Below are positions 34,128 through 41,510 of a DNA stretch of 64,000 nt, in pieces. This DNA is from Acidimicrobiaceae bacterium (GTDB taxonomy: Bacteria > Actinomycetota > Acidimicrobiia > Acidimicrobiales > Ilumatobacteraceae), in NCBI GenBank assembly GCA_947446815.1, contig CANFGT010000002.1, positions 1-64,000 of the forward strand. Direction: 5' to 3'. Below the pieces are notes generated by a model, which was not told the DNA's origin, searched no databases, and saw only the letters and a list, made by a program, of their open reading frames with translations. Both the position numbers and the translations under genes were made by a program. How positions within the stretch are numbered: the stretch's first letter is position 1; each line of letters opens with the position of its first letter.

Positions 34128-34954
34128 TGACCAGTGAAGCGCGGTGCACGCTTTTCCACAAACGCCGCAGCAGCTTCGCGATGATCTGCCGTACCCATCG
34201 TGCGAATCATCGCAGTCCCTTCGGCATCAAGCGCTGCTTGCAATTGCACATCACCTGCACGGTTGATGTTCTCCTTCATATAGCGAAGAGCAATCGGCGC
34301 ACGTGCTGCCAATTCCTGGCACCACATGAGCGCACCCTTTGCAAAGTTGTCATCAGGCAATACTGCGTTCAATAAACCCATTTCATACGCTTCTTCAGCA
34401 GAAAGACGCGGCGACATGAATAAGAGTTCCTTCGCCTTCGCTTCTCCCACTAAGCGCGGTAAGAACCAGGACGAACCAAAGTCGCCACTTGCACCAATAT
34501 TGGAGAACGCTGTGACCAGCACTGCGCGCTCGGCTGCAATACGAAGATCGGCAGCAAGCGCAATCGACAAACCTGCGCCAGCCGCTGCACCAGGTAACGC
34601 TGCAATCACAGGCTGTGGCAATTTACGTATTGCGGCACTTACCAAGTTCTGTCGATGGCGTATGCCTTGCACTCTGTCTTCAATACTGGAACCACCCGTA
34701 ACCGAACCGCCCCCGACATGCGAAGCATTCATCGCCTTCACATCACCACCAGCGCAAAACGCCTCGCCTTCTCCAGTAATCATCAACACATGAATGTCTG
34801 GGTTCGTTGCAATCTGTGGCAGTGCGGTTTCGAAGCCCGCATACACGCCCTCTGATAATGCATTACGAACTTCAGGACGATTGAAAGAAAGAACTGCAAC
34901 ATTGCCCTCAATGCGTCCGATGAGGTCTGTCTGACCCGTATTCAATTCAGCCAT
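34124..34954 (-). CDS. Enoyl-CoA hydratase/isomerase (crotonase family)
   Basis: A 276-residue crotonase. VAVLSFNRPEVRNALS, GEGEAFCAGGDVKAM and the oxyanion-hole stretch GAAAGAGLSIALAADLRIA are present. The second catalytic position reads IGASGDFGSSWFLPRLVG, an Asp-containing variant like SGDYG rather than the Glu-Pro-Gly of classical hydratases, suggesting isomerase or altered chemistry. AAGGGGG precedes two consecutive ATG codons; 34954 has the better spacing. Cotranscribed with the CoA-transferase. Confidence 0.88.
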   Translation of the reverse strand: MAELNTGQTDLIGRIEGNVAVLSFNRPEVRNALSEGVYAGFETALPQIATNPDIHVLMITGEGEAFCAGGDVKAMNASHVGGGSVTGGSSIEDRVQGIRHRQNLVSAAIRKLPQPVIAALPGAAAGAGLSIALAADLRIAAERAVLVTAFSNIGASGDFGSSWFLPRLVGEAKAKELLFMSPRLSAEEAYEMGLLNAVLPDDNFAKGALMWCQELAARAPIALRYMKENINRAGDVQLQAALDAEGTAMIRTMGTADHREAAAAFVEKRAPRFTGQ

Positions 34955-35004
34955 CATTTCCCCCTTGGAGTGCTGCACACAGCCTGCCACGCGAGCTTTA
35001 GTGC

Positions 35005-35032
35005 CTGTCATTCGTGCTCTCAACACTAGATT
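35005..35032 (+). promoter_or_regulatory. Promoter of orn
   Basis: CTGTCA (35005-35010) and TAGATT (35027-35032) are 16 bases apart. An AAGAGG ribosome site follows before the ATG at 35054, so this gene is expected to have a short leader, unlike many here. Confidence 0.45.
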
Positions 35033-35053
35033 TGACCCAATGAAGAGGCACCC

Positions 35054-35611
35054 ATGTTGATCTGGATGGATCTTGAAATGACCGGTCTCGATGAGTCCCG
35101 CCATGTGATCGTGGAGATTGCCACCCTCGTCACCGATGACGACCTCAACATCATCGCTGAAGGGCCAAATCTCGTCATTCATCAACCCGATGAAGTGATG
35201 TCTCATATGGATGACTTCGTTACCAACATGCACACCGTTTCTGGTCTGTTGGAAAAGATCAAGACTTCAACAATCTCTCAGGCCGAAGCCATGCAGCAGA
35301 CGCTCGACTTCATCAAGGAACACAGCCCTGAGCCCAACAAGATTCCACTCTGTGGCAACTCCATTCGCACCGACCGTACGTTCCTCGCGAAATATATGCC
35401 AGAGATTGAAAACTGGTTGCACTACCGCTGCGTCGATGTCTCCACTATCAAAGAATTAGTGAAGCGATGGAACCCAGGTCTTGAGCATGCTCGACCAAAG
35501 AGCGAAGGAATTACGCATCGCGCAATGGATGACATCCGTGACAGTGTTGCGGAACTGAAGTTCTACCGCGACAAAATTTTTCGCACTTCTGAAGAGACGA
35601 AGAAAAAGTGA
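35054..35611 (+). CDS. orn: Oligoribonuclease
   Basis: A 185-residue DEDDh exonuclease. LIWMDLEMTGLD holds Asp and Glu of motif I, LCGNSIRTDRTFL the second Asp, and ITHRAMDDIRDSVAEL the His and last Asp. It degrades 2-5 nt RNAs and pGpG in the cytosol. Length fits the family. The next gene starts within its stop codon (GTGA). Confidence 0.97.
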   Translation: MLIWMDLEMTGLDESRHVIVEIATLVTDDDLNIIAEGPNLVIHQPDEVMSHMDDFVTNMHTVSGLLEKIKTSTISQAEAMQQTLDFIKEHSPEPNKIPLCGNSIRTDRTFLAKYMPEIENWLHYRCVDVSTIKELVKRWNPGLEHARPKSEGITHRAMDDIRDSVAELKFYRDKIFRTSEETKKK

Positions 35612-36663
35612 CTGAACAGTCGCCACGTCCGGTGAAGTCGGAGCAGTTGCAGGCGACTGATGAAATTGTAGAAGTAGCGCCTGGTGTTCTGCGCACACAA
35701 CTTCCTGCCAACATCACTGGCCTAGGCCACGTAAATATGTACGTGCTGGAAGATGAACGAGGTGTCGCCGTTGTCGACCCCGGAATGCCCACCAAAGAAT
35801 CCTGGGTGGCAGTTCAAGAACGCTTGAAACAAATCGGAGTTCCACTGAAGCGCGTGCACTCAGTCATCGTCACGCACAGTCATCCAGATCATTACGGTGG
35901 CGCCGAACGTATTCGTTCAGAGTCAGGTGCAGACATCATCACGCATCGTCTCTTTCGCACGTTCTATGACCCCACTGAACCGCCAGACGTAGATGCTGAA
36001 GAGCTCGCACTCATGATGCGAAATCCGTTTGATGCACCGCCATGGGGTGGGCCTGCAATGGATGTCCCATGGCAACGACGTGTTCGTTTGCGCATTGGTC
36101 GGACCTTTCCCAAACTTATGCGCGTACCGCAGCCTTCGATTCGTTTGGCAGAAACAGACCGCATGAAGTTCGCAAAGCGCGAGTGGATGGCAGTGCATAC
36201 ACCGGGCCACACACATGACCATTTATGCCTTTTTGACCCAGAAACAGGCACTTTATTGAGTGGTGACCACGTGTTGCCCACCATCACTCCACACATCAGT
36301 GGTCTCACTGCCCACGGTGATCCACTCACGCTTTTCTTTGACTCACTCGACAAGATTGGTCGTTTTGCAGACCAAGTCTCCATCACTCTCCCGGCTCACG
36401 GCACACCGTTCCACAATGTCGGAGAACGCGTGGAGCAGATCAAAGATCACCATCAAGAACGATTACAAAAACTGCGCGATGTGAGTGTGGACCTCAGTCG
36501 TCCAGCAAGTGTGATGGAGTTTGCAACTCATCTCTTCTCACCACGCGCGCAAGGTTCGATGGCTGACAGTGAAGCCTATGCACACCTTGAGCATTTACGA
36601 CTTCTTGGCGATTTCGAACGACGCGACAACAATGGCGTGTTCGAATACGTCTTACACGACTAG
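35608..36663 (+). CDS. MBL-fold metallo-hydrolase
   Basis: A 351-residue protein with GTG start overlapping the orn stop. The metal motif is THSHPDHYGG, with HTPGHTHDHLCLF further down and LSGDHVLP carrying the next Asp ligand; PAHGTPF holds the last His. The long C-terminal part after residue 270 is helical, like the winged-helix tail of LACTB2/BLACT proteins that act on thioesters or RNA. Exact substrate unknown. It ends in a 4-base overlap with the convergent thioesterase. Confidence 0.87.
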   Translation: MTEQSPRPVKSEQLQATDEIVEVAPGVLRTQLPANITGLGHVNMYVLEDERGVAVVDPGMPTKESWVAVQERLKQIGVPLKRVHSVIVTHSHPDHYGGAERIRSESGADIITHRLFRTFYDPTEPPDVDAEELALMMRNPFDAPPWGGPAMDVPWQRRVRLRIGRTFPKLMRVPQPSIRLAETDRMKFAKREWMAVHTPGHTHDHLCLFDPETGTLLSGDHVLPTITPHISGLTAHGDPLTLFFDSLDKIGRFADQVSITLPAHGTPFHNVGERVEQIKDHHQERLQKLRDVSVDLSRPASVMEFATHLFSPRAQGSMADSEAYAHLEHLRLLGDFERRDNNGVFEYVLHD

Positions 36664-37427
36664 GACAAAACTCCGCACCACATCGCTGCGTGCATTGTGC
36701 CATTCTCTGTCAGTTCAAGATCCAGTTCATTGTTCTCAATAACACTCTGACGCATCGGCGACTGTCCGGGATCAACTTGAATCACGTGTTCAACTACCGC
36801 ACGCATTGGAGCGCGTAATTCACGATGCTCAGCAAGATGTTCTTCCATGATTTCCCAGTACGCAGCGTTATTCATATGCCCCACGGCATCAAAGTCACTA
36901 AACCGCAGTGGCCAAAGTACATCCGTTGCATTCATCGCATCAAATAATTTGTGCTTCAACAACAACCGGGCACCAATGCTTCGGCCGCCCGATGATTCTC
37001 TCAAGGTTGCAACAACATCTTCGGGAACACGACTTGGCTGCATTGTCTCCTGGTCAATATGCACCCACAATGCAGCTGCATCAACAAGAACACGTCCGTC
37101 AAGCGACAAGATTTGTGTGCGGCGCTCGGCCCAATGAGAACCAAGACCGCCACACCATGTGATCAAATCAATTTCTTCCATGTATTTCGGAAACTCATGG
37201 ACGTCGACAACAGTGCGACGCACAACCCACCAATGCGGATCACTCCATTCCGAGACCCGCGTGTCGTCATTCGAGACGTCTTGCAGGTACCGAGCGAGTG
37301 CATCAAGACGCAGACGGCCATTCGGGGTGGCATCTCCCAGCCTTACCCGTCGGCGAGCCGTGAATTCACGGCCTACTGACGCACGCTCGACCATCTCAAA
37401 GGAGAGTGCAGCATCACGAAAGGCCAT
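36660..37427 (-). CDS. Acyl-ACP thioesterase-like protein (FatA/FatB family)
   Basis: A 255-residue double-hotdog protein. The first half has FTARRRVRLGDATPNGRLRLDALARYLQDVSNDD (in parts) and WVVRRTVVDV. The second half has PLRFSDFDAVGHMNNAAYWEIMEEHL. This matches bacterial acyl-ACP thioesterases, in which the Asn and His of the second hotdog are catalytic. It would release free fatty acids from ACP in the cytosol. TAGGGT lies six bases before the ATG, so the mRNA is probably leaderless. It is divergent from the whiB7-like gene. Confidence 0.85.
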   Translation of the reverse strand: MAFRDAALSFEMVERASVGREFTARRRVRLGDATPNGRLRLDALARYLQDVSNDDTRVSEWSDPHWWVVRRTVVDVHEFPKYMEEIDLITWCGGLGSHWAERRTQILSLDGRVLVDAAALWVHIDQETMQPSRVPEDVVATLRESSGGRSIGARLLLKHKLFDAMNATDVLWPLRFSDFDAVGHMNNAAYWEIMEEHLAEHRELRAPMRAVVEHVIQVDPGQSPMRQSVIENNELDLELTENGTMHAAMWCGVLS

Positions 37428-37433
37428 GTAGCG

Positions 37434-37439
37434 ACCCTA
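37434..37439 (-). promoter_or_regulatory. -10 box of the acyl-ACP thioesterase gene
   Basis: TAGGGT on the minus strand, six bases before the ATG. Confidence 0.5.
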
Positions 37440-37469
37440 TCGGGATGGCTGAAACCCTTATGGGTACTG

Positions 37470-37514
37470 GATTTCATTAATTCAGTTGAAATGGGTCTCA
37501 GAAGGTGGTTTCAT
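37470..37514 (+). promoter_or_regulatory. Putative whiB7 promoter with AT-rich upstream stretch
   Basis: TTGAAA at 37486-37491 is a candidate -35 box, preceded by the AT-rich run ATTTCATTAATTCAG. The -10 is unclear: TTTCAT (37509-37514, 17-base spacer) or TAGGCA (37514-37519). WhiB7 is known to activate its own promoter through an AT-rich element just upstream of the -35 box, which fits this layout. Confidence 0.5.
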
Positions 37515-37524
37515 AGGCATCGAT

Positions 37525-37689
37525 ATGCGTACCTCGTTTACCACCGCGTTTATGGGCACCACGGCGACAGCCGTGGCGTTTGCCTATACCGCGAATGTGG
37601 TCGATCACGCCGTTTCCATGTGGTCTACCCCGGTCGTAAAGCACGTCAATAAGCGTCGCTCCCGGCAGCCCCGTGGGATTCTGAACTAG
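37525..37689 (+). CDS. Leader small ORF upstream of whiB7
   Basis: A 54-codon frame ending with TAG at 37687-37689, 21 bases before an intrinsic terminator. The predicted peptide starts MRTSFTTAFMGTT and ends in a basic stretch, KHVNKRRSRQPRG. No standard Shine-Dalgarno site is seen; TAGGCA five bases before the ATG would allow leaderless translation. Its last codons overlap a potential antiterminator arm. It most likely serves as a regulatory leader rather than a functional protein, as in known whiB7 leaders. Translation is not proven. Confidence 0.55.
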   Translation: MRTSFTTAFMGTTATAVAFAYTANVVDHAVSMWSTPVVKHVNKRRSRQPRGILN

Positions 37690-37723
37690 CCAGTTCACAC
37701 CAATCTCTCCAAAGGCCGCCGGG
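37661..37723 (+). promoter_or_regulatory. Potential antiterminator pairing in the whiB7 leader
   Basis: CCCGGCAGCC (37661-37670, inside the leader ORF) can pair with GGCCGCCGGG (37714-37723) at 9 of 10 positions. The second segment is also the 5' arm of the terminator, so the two structures exclude each other. A ribosome reaching the end of the leader ORF would cover the first segment and let the terminator form. Confidence 0.6.
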
Positions 37724-37748
37724 TTTCCACCCCGAGCGGCCTTTTTGT
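37711..37748 (+). terminator. Intrinsic terminator in the whiB7 leader
   Basis: AAAGGCCGC (37711-37719) pairs with GCGGCCTTT (37736-37744), with an inner CGGG/CCCG stem, followed by TTGTTTTG. It lies 60 bases before the whiB7-like ATG and after the leader ORF, so it must be read through for whiB7 expression. Confidence 0.88.
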
Positions 37749-37804
37749 TTTGTCCAACTTCAACCCAGATCTCCGAAATCACCCGAAAGGAAAAGAGAAA
37801 GAAC

Positions 37805-38155
37805 ATGTACACCAAAATCAACACAGACATGGGGGGCGTCGCCCTCCTCGACCAGCCGCTGGTGCTCTCCGCAAAGCGCTGCTCCGACGGCAACGGCACA
37901 TTGAGCTACTTGTTCTTCTCCGAAGAATGGGTGGACGTCCAGAGGGCAAAGGCAATCTGTTCAAAGTGCGCCGACCAGTCAGCTTGTCTCAATGGCGCAC
38001 TCGAACGTGAGGAGCCTTGGGGCGTCTGGGGCGGAGAAGAACTTGATATGGGCCGAGTCGTTGGAGTGCGTCGTCCACGTGGCAGACCACCCGTCAAGGC
38101 ACGACCTGTCACAGCTGTTCAAGAGGTACCGATCCCCCGGCATCTCGTAGCCTGA
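37805..38155 (+). CDS. whiB7: WhiB7-like transcriptional regulator
   Basis: A 116-residue WhiB protein. Four cluster-binding cysteines are Cys26, Cys52, Cys55 and Cys61 (ICSKCADQSACL). The turn EPWGVWGGE at 70-78 binds the sigma factor, and RRPRGRPP at 89-96 is an AT-hook, the feature that marks WhiB7 among WhiB proteins. WhiB7 is an iron-sulfur partner of the main sigma factor that induces resistance genes after ribosome-targeting antibiotics. GAAAGGAAAAGAG precedes the ATG. The long leader with ORF, antiterminator and terminator also fits whiB7. The target regulon is not visible here. Confidence 0.85.
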   Translation: MYTKINTDMGGVALLDQPLVLSAKRCSDGNGTLSYLFFSEEWVDVQRAKAICSKCADQSACLNGALEREEPWGVWGGEELDMGRVVGVRRPRGRPPVKARPVTAVQEVPIPRHLVA

Positions 38156-38159
38156 GTAC

Positions 38160-38741
38160 ATGAGGTGGAGTCGAAAAAAGGTCGTTGTAACGACTTCGCT
38201 CATTGTGCTGTTTGCCAGTGTCATCGGAGGATGCTCACATAGTTCGTCTTCCGACGACACTGGCGCCAATCTCACCGTTCCTGGGGTCAATCTGACCCCA
38301 GGAATTGGTACCAACGCAAACAACAACGGCAAGAAGTTTCTCTTTGTAGAAGTACAAGATGTTGCTACCGGAGCAAACGTCACCATTGTTCCCACGGGCA
38401 AACCAATGGTCATCAATTTTTGGTTCTCTACTTGCACACCATGCACACGCGAGATGCCAGCGCTCTCTGATGCTGCCGAAAAGTACGGAGACAAAGTTAA
38501 TTTCATTGGAATCAACCCCAATGACACTCGAGAGAATGCAAAAGCGTTTCTCGACAATCTCGGCGTGAAAAACGCGTCCTACATCGACGACGGTGATCAG
38601 TTATCTGCGGCAGAAGTTGCGACGTTCCCCACCACGTTCTTCTTGAATGCCCAGGGCGTCATTGTCAAGATGCAATCTGGTGAGCTGAAACCCGAAGACA
38701 TCACTTCCATCCTTGCAAAATCATTGGGAGTCACTCTGTGA
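38160..38741 (+). CDS. TlpA/ResA-like thioredoxin lipoprotein
   Basis: A 193-residue exported lipoprotein. The signal peptide ends in the lipobox VIGGC with Cys25 as the lipidated residue. The thioredoxin fold has the active site TCTPC (Cys92, Cys95) after PMVINFWFS and the cis-Pro in ATFPTTFFL. It would reduce or shuffle disulfides outside the membrane, for example in apocytochrome c. It starts 4 bases after whiB7 and overlaps ccdA by GTGA; CcdA is its usual electron source. Confidence 0.9.
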   Translation: MRWSRKKVVVTTSLIVLFASVIGGCSHSSSSDDTGANLTVPGVNLTPGIGTNANNNGKKFLFVEVQDVATGANVTIVPTGKPMVINFWFSTCTPCTREMPALSDAAEKYGDKVNFIGINPNDTRENAKAFLDNLGVKNASYIDDGDQLSAAEVATFPTTFFLNAQGVIVKMQSGELKPEDITSILAKSLGVTL

Positions 38742-39583
38742 TTTCTCTCGAAGGAGACTTTGCATACAGCTTCATCCTTGGTGTCATGGCGGCCGTGAAC
38801 CCATGCGGCTTTATTCTTCTTCCCACGTACCTTCTGTATTACCTCGGTACAGAACTCAACCGCGACAATGAATCACACGCAGCCACTCTGCGCCGCGGAC
38901 TTTCTGTAGGCATCGCAGTATCCAGCGGTTTCATTGGCCTCTTCCTCGTCGTTGGTGTTATCTCGCGCGCATTCACCACGGTGATTCGTGATAACGCAAA
39001 ATATGCAGCGTTGGTGATTGGTATTGGCCTCGTCGGTATGGGTATCGCCATGTTCCGCGGATGGAAGCCGCCCGTTGCGCAACCAAACATGGGAATGCAG
39101 AAGCAACGCACGTGGCGAAACATGTTTCTCTTCGGCATTGCTTATGCAGTTGCATCGATTGGGTGCACCATTGGATTACTCATCTCAGTAATTCTTGGTT
39201 CCGTTGGTCGCCACGGTTTTGTATCCGGTGTTCTTAGCATTGCGCTCTACGGCCTTGGTATGGGACTTCTTGTTACATCGCTCACCGTGGCGCTTGCCTT
39301 CGCACGTTTTGGCATCGTCAGCAGCCTGAAGAAAAGCTTTCCTATCTTCGACAAGATTTCTGCCGTCGCAGTCACCATCACAGGTGTGTATCTCACGTGG
39401 TACTGGTTTGGCGCAATTACAAATCGCGGATCTGATGGCATCATCGGTCGAGTCGAAAACCTTCAGACAAATGTGGCCACTTTCTTGCAAGACACCGGTG
39501 CGTACTTATTAGCGATTGTGTTCATTGCCATCATCGCTGCCGCCATTGTTGTCATGCGACGTACTGCACCTCGCGAGAACTAA
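38738..39583 (+). CDS. ccdA: Cytochrome c biogenesis protein CcdA
   Basis: A 281-residue membrane protein with GTG start overlapping the TlpA-like stop. The redox Cys pair is Cys23 in AVNPCGFILLP and Cys143 in SIGCTIGLL. Six to seven membrane segments can be counted. CcdA carries reducing equivalents from cytoplasmic thioredoxin to extracytoplasmic thioredoxin-like proteins, here probably the lipoprotein encoded just upstream. The caa3-type oxidase at 44-50 kb needs c-type heme attachment, so the pair may serve it; ResB/ResC are not in the window. Confidence 0.92.
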   Translation: MISLEGDFAYSFILGVMAAVNPCGFILLPTYLLYYLGTELNRDNESHAATLRRGLSVGIAVSSGFIGLFLVVGVISRAFTTVIRDNAKYAALVIGIGLVGMGIAMFRGWKPPVAQPNMGMQKQRTWRNMFLFGIAYAVASIGCTIGLLISVILGSVGRHGFVSGVLSIALYGLGMGLLVTSLTVALAFARFGIVSSLKKSFPIFDKISAVAVTITGVYLTWYWFGAITNRGSDGIIGRVENLQTNVATFLQDTGAYLLAIVFIAIIAAAIVVMRRTAPREN

Positions 39584-40183
39584 ATGGAACTCTCCCATCT
39601 CCTCACCATGGATGGAGTCTCTGAGCATTCCGCTCTTCGCTCCACTTTCGGCTTCATGGCCTTTCATGGCGGCGCACTTGAAGAAATGACCGACATCGTT
39701 GCCTCTCGTGCAGCAGAACGCGCCGGTGCTTCGTATTACGGCATTCAATTGCCCGACAACCTTGAATGGCACATTCCGTCTCATAAAGTCACGGCGGACC
39801 AATCACCAGTGCTGAATGAATTTCTCAGTCACGTCAACATTGTGATCACTGTGCATGGTTTCGGTCGTGCCGGATTCTTCACTTCGCTTTTATTGGGCGG
39901 TCGTAATCGCCGACTCGCATCGCATTTGTCAGAGTCATTGCGGAAGCATCTTCCTGCGTATCGCATCCTTGATGATCTCGATGACATCCCACAGAACCTG
40001 CGTGGATTACATCAGGACAACCCCGTGAACGCGGTGGAACATGCAGGTGTGCAGTTAGAACTTCCGCCGCGAGTGCGTGGATCTAGCCCGTTGTGGTGGG
40101 ACTGGGAAGGTCCAGGCCTCACTCCTCACACAGAGTCACTCATTGATGCACTCGTGGAGTGCGCCACCACGTGGCAGCAATAG
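39584..40183 (+). CDS. Poly-gamma-glutamate hydrolase-like protein
   Basis: A 199-residue protein whose ATG directly follows the ccdA stop. STFGFMAFHGGALEEMTDIVA, IVITVHGFGR, LLLGGRNRRLASHL, LRGLHQDNPVN and VQLELPPRVRG resemble the zinc-dependent poly-gamma-glutamate hydrolases first described from Bacillus phages (PghP family). The His and Glu residues in FHGGALEE and the His in VHGFG would bind zinc. No signal peptide is seen. A role in cutting gamma-glutamyl bonds is inferred from family only; coupling to ccdA is unexplained. Confidence 0.72.
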   Translation: MELSHLLTMDGVSEHSALRSTFGFMAFHGGALEEMTDIVASRAAERAGASYYGIQLPDNLEWHIPSHKVTADQSPVLNEFLSHVNIVITVHGFGRAGFFTSLLLGGRNRRLASHLSESLRKHLPAYRILDDLDDIPQNLRGLHQDNPVNAVEHAGVQLELPPRVRGSSPLWWDWEGPGLTPHTESLIDALVECATTWQQ

Positions 40184-40861
40184 CTATTCAGCAATAGAAA
40201 CAGTAGGAATGCTGATGGGGAGCGGATCAATTGCTTCCTTCACATATTCCACATCAAGCCCTAATGCTGCAATCTGTTCAAGTGAACGGCGAGCTCCGAG
40301 AGTGCGGAAGACTTCAAACGTTGAAATTGGCCAGTGATCGACCACGGAAACTTCAAGCTTCTTTCGCATTTCAATGATGTTCTTCATGAATCCCGCACCA
40401 ACCTCGACTGCTGCGGAATCGCGGGCACCGGGCTTACCTACCGCATGACGAACATCGTGTTCATGAGATGTCACGTCAAATACCAACTGGGACAATGCTG
40501 GCTGTGGAATTTGCGGAAGCATCGCCATGAACTGTTCAGATTGTTCTTCCCACTTATCTGCCAACGCAGCCAACGACAAACCGCGATGACGTTCTACTTG
40601 TCGTTGTGTCCAGGCATCACTTGCGATGCCATCAAAGTCACCCAACAACAACGCATCAGGTACACCCACCATGTGAGAGACAGTCTTTTGCACTGTCCAC
40701 TCTGGACAATATGGAACAACGGTATCTGCGACGTCTTCTGGCAAATCACGAAGGAACGTAATCATGCGGTCACGAAGTTCAACGTAGGCCGAGACAACAT
40801 CTTCCACAGACGCAAGATAAGAGTTGGTCTTTTCAGCATCAGCTGGAATGTAATCAGACAT
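40184..40861 (-). CDS. TIGR03083-type (mycothiol-dependent enzyme fold) protein
   Basis: A 225-residue protein with an AAGGAG site before the ATG at 40861. The N-terminal four-helix part resembles DinB/mycothiol maleylpyruvate isomerase domains: LRDLPEDVADTVVPYCPEWTVQKTVSHMVG and FDVTSHEHDVRHAVG, with His residues suited to bind a metal. Such proteins are abundant in actinobacteria and act with mycothiol or are uncharacterised. It ends one base after the PGH-like gene. The substrate is unknown. Confidence 0.68.
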   Translation of the reverse strand: MSDYIPADAEKTNSYLASVEDVVSAYVELRDRMITFLRDLPEDVADTVVPYCPEWTVQKTVSHMVGVPDALLLGDFDGIASDAWTQRQVERHRGLSLAALADKWEEQSEQFMAMLPQIPQPALSQLVFDVTSHEHDVRHAVGKPGARDSAAVEVGAGFMKNIIEMRKKLEVSVVDHWPISTFEVFRTLGARRSLEQIAALGLDVEYVKEAIDPLPISIPTVSIAE

Positions 40862-40871
40862 GTATTTCTCC

Positions 40872-41507
40872 TTAAGGTGCAAGGCGCTCCACACGCCAGA
40901 CAAATCCGTGCCGGGTGTAACGGAAACGATCATGTAAACGGCTGGGGCGACCCTGCCAGAACTCTGCGCTATCTATCGACAACACATATCCACCCCAATG
41001 AGGTGGACGCGGTACATCAATGCCCTCGAACTTCTCTGTGAACTCTTCCACTAAGTCGTTGAGTTGATCACGGTTGCCAATCACTTCTGATTGTGGAGAT
41101 GCCCACGCACCAATTTGTGATGAACGAGGCCGCGAGGCGAAGTACGCATCGCTCACTTCATCGGTGGCGAGAGAAATCGTTCCGCGAATTCGTGCTGAAC
41201 GATGCAATTGCAGCCATGCAAATGTTGCCGATGCTTCTGGGTGCTCTTCAATCTGCACACCTTTCGCACTCTGGCGATTCGTAAAGAACGTGATGCCATC
41301 GCCATCGATGACTCGTGCCAACACAACACGAGCGTCGGGATAACCATCAGCGGCAATAGTGGAAATCACCATTGCATTGGGCTCCGCCGCACCGGCATCT
41401 TCGGCTTGGTGATACCAAAGATTCAACTGATCAATCGGATTCGCAAGCAAATCATCTAGCTCAAGACCTGCTGTCTCATACTGAATGCGACGATCGGCAA
41501 GACCCAT
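40872..41507 (-). CDS. pdxH: Pyridoxamine 5'-phosphate oxidase
   Basis: A 211-residue flavoprotein. AMVISTIAADGYPDARVVLARV, ITFFTNRQSAKGVQI, ATFAWLQLHRSARIRG, YFASRPRSSQIGAWASPQS and PPHWGGYVLSIDSAEFWQGRPSRLHDR (read in parts) are the FMN and substrate signatures of PdxH. It makes pyridoxal 5'-phosphate with oxygen. It ends 10 bases before the following TIGR03083-type gene and starts 3 bases after serS, so the three probably share a transcript. Confidence 0.96.
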   Translation of the reverse strand: MGLADRRIQYETAGLELDDLLANPIDQLNLWYHQAEDAGAAEPNAMVISTIAADGYPDARVVLARVIDGDGITFFTNRQSAKGVQIEEHPEASATFAWLQLHRSARIRGTISLATDEVSDAYFASRPRSSQIGAWASPQSEVIGNRDQLNDLVEEFTEKFEGIDVPRPPHWGGYVLSIDSAEFWQGRPSRLHDRFRYTRHGFVWRVERLAP

Positions 41508-41510
41508 TGT

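Noticed and set aside
40334-41041. A 235-codon plus-strand frame.
   Set aside because: It crosses two well-supported minus-strand genes and shows Cys/His/Arg-rich shadow composition.
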